From: Victivallales bacterium
Lineage (GTDB): Bacteria; Verrucomicrobiota; Lentisphaeria; Victivallales; UBA1829
NCBI GenBank assembly: GCA_016285335.1
Contig: JAEEQO010000149.1
Span: forward strand, 1-7,580
Direction of reading: 5' to 3'
Length of the DNA stretch: 7,580 nucleotides
Shown here: positions 7,386 to 7,580 of the stretch, piece after piece
Numbering within the stretch: position 1 is the stretch's first letter
Layout: every line of letters begins with the position of its first letter
Notes under the pieces: generated by a model
Databases searched by the model: none
Seen by the model: the letters and a program-made list of their open reading frames with translations, nothing else
What the model was told of the DNA's origin: nothing
Translations under genes and position numbers: made by a program

Positions 7386-7419
7386 TTTTTCTCCATTTTC
7401 CGCGTTTTTTTTAGAAAAA
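7386..7419. other. Phased A/T tracts in the divergent spacer
   Basis: Runs of T at 7386-7390, 7396-7399 and 7405-7412 and of A at 7415-7419 have centres about 9 to 11 bp apart, close to one helical turn. Such phasing gives intrinsic DNA curvature and could also act as an UP element. The block lies between the two divergent promoters. The rest of the 292-bp spacer 7244-7535 holds only the promoters, repeats and ribosome binding sites listed here. Confidence 0.5.
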
Positions 7420-7446
7420 CCGAGCTTGTTTGTCCGTGTCTTCCGC

Positions 7447-7475
7447 TTGCAAACGCGTCTGCCGCATGCTATATT
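7447..7475 (+). promoter_or_regulatory. Extended -10 promoter for the gene starting at 7536
   Basis: TTGCAA at 7447-7452 (four of six to the -35 consensus), a 17-base spacer, and TATATT at 7470-7475 (five of six) preceded by the extended element TG at 7467-7468. It would give a leader of about 54 bases. Another TATATT at 7497-7502 has no good -35. Confidence 0.65.
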
Positions 7476-7517
7476 AGGCACGGCTTTTTCGGCGACTATA
7501 TTTTCATTCTTTCAAAA

Positions 7518-7526
7518 GAAAGGCGG
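7518..7526 (+). promoter_or_regulatory. Ribosome binding site of the gene at 7536
   Basis: GAAAGGCGG lies about 10 to 12 bases before the ATG. Its left part is the right arm of a small inverted repeat, CTTTC-AAAA-GAAAG (7509-7522), and CCTCCT at 7529-7534 follows it directly. Confidence 0.5.
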
Positions 7527-7535
7527 TTCCTCCTC

Positions 7536-7580
7536 ATGTCAACGATCAAATCCCTGTCCGTCGGGATCGGCGTTTTTGCC
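7536..7580 (+). CDS. 5' end of an unrecognised gene (partial)
   Basis: Fifteen codons are visible before the window ends: MSTIKSLSVGIGVFA. Support for a real start comes from a good promoter at 7447-7475, a ribosome binding site at 7518-7526 and the absence of any other gene in the spacer. One Lys followed by a hydrophobic Gly-rich run could be the beginning of a signal peptide or membrane anchor, but the fragment is too short to classify. The gene is divergent from the lipoprotein gene and may share its regulatory region. Confidence 0.6.
   Translation, partial: MSTIKSLSVGIGVFA

Overview
The window is a GC-rich bacterial chromosome segment that is mostly housekeeping. The gene set and the one clear lipoprotein (Lys-rich n-region, hydrophobic core, lipobox Cys24) suggest a diderm (Gram-negative-type) bacterium. 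A PVC-group or Lentisphaerota-like source is possible, but nothing here proves a phylum.

Positions 1-4915 are a tightly packed plus-strand pyrimidine operon. It runs from the tail of a class-I glutamine amidotransferase that is probably carA (stop at 41-43), through a complete pyrG (CTP synthase, 40-1659), to a complete carB (carbamoyl phosphate synthase large chain, 1643-4915). The first junction is an ATGA overlap and the second a 17-base overlap, so the three genes are probably one translationally coupled transcript. If the first is carA, pyrG sits between the two subunits of carbamoyl phosphate synthase. That places the first committed supply step of pyrimidine synthesis and its last step (UTP to CTP) in one mRNA. 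The operon ends in a strong intrinsic terminator (4957-5005).

Positions 5006-6531 hold a second plus-strand unit. A sigma70-type promoter partly embedded in the preceding terminator leads to a small flavodoxin-fold FMN oxidoreductase with a compact four-cysteine cluster (5118-5735). An EI24/CysZ-family multi-spanning membrane protein follows (5761-6531). They are probably co-transcribed, but their joint role is unknown.

Positions 6530-7580 are a convergent, then a divergent, arrangement. A minus-strand gene (6587-7243) encodes a predicted lipoprotein with a C-terminal zinc-ribbon or rubredoxin-like knuckle, followed by two tandem hairpins that look like minus-strand terminators. The AT-rich divergent spacer 7244-7535 carries one promoter for the lipoprotein gene, overlapped by a perfect palindrome and flanked by a tandem 8-bp repeat. 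It also carries A/T tracts spaced at about one helical turn, and an extended -10 promoter for a plus-strand gene that begins at 7536 and leaves the window after 15 codons.

I see no CRISPR array, mobile element, tRNA, rRNA or obvious novel defence system. The most interesting items are the carA-pyrG-carB order, the zinc-ribbon lipoprotein and the structured divergent regulatory region.
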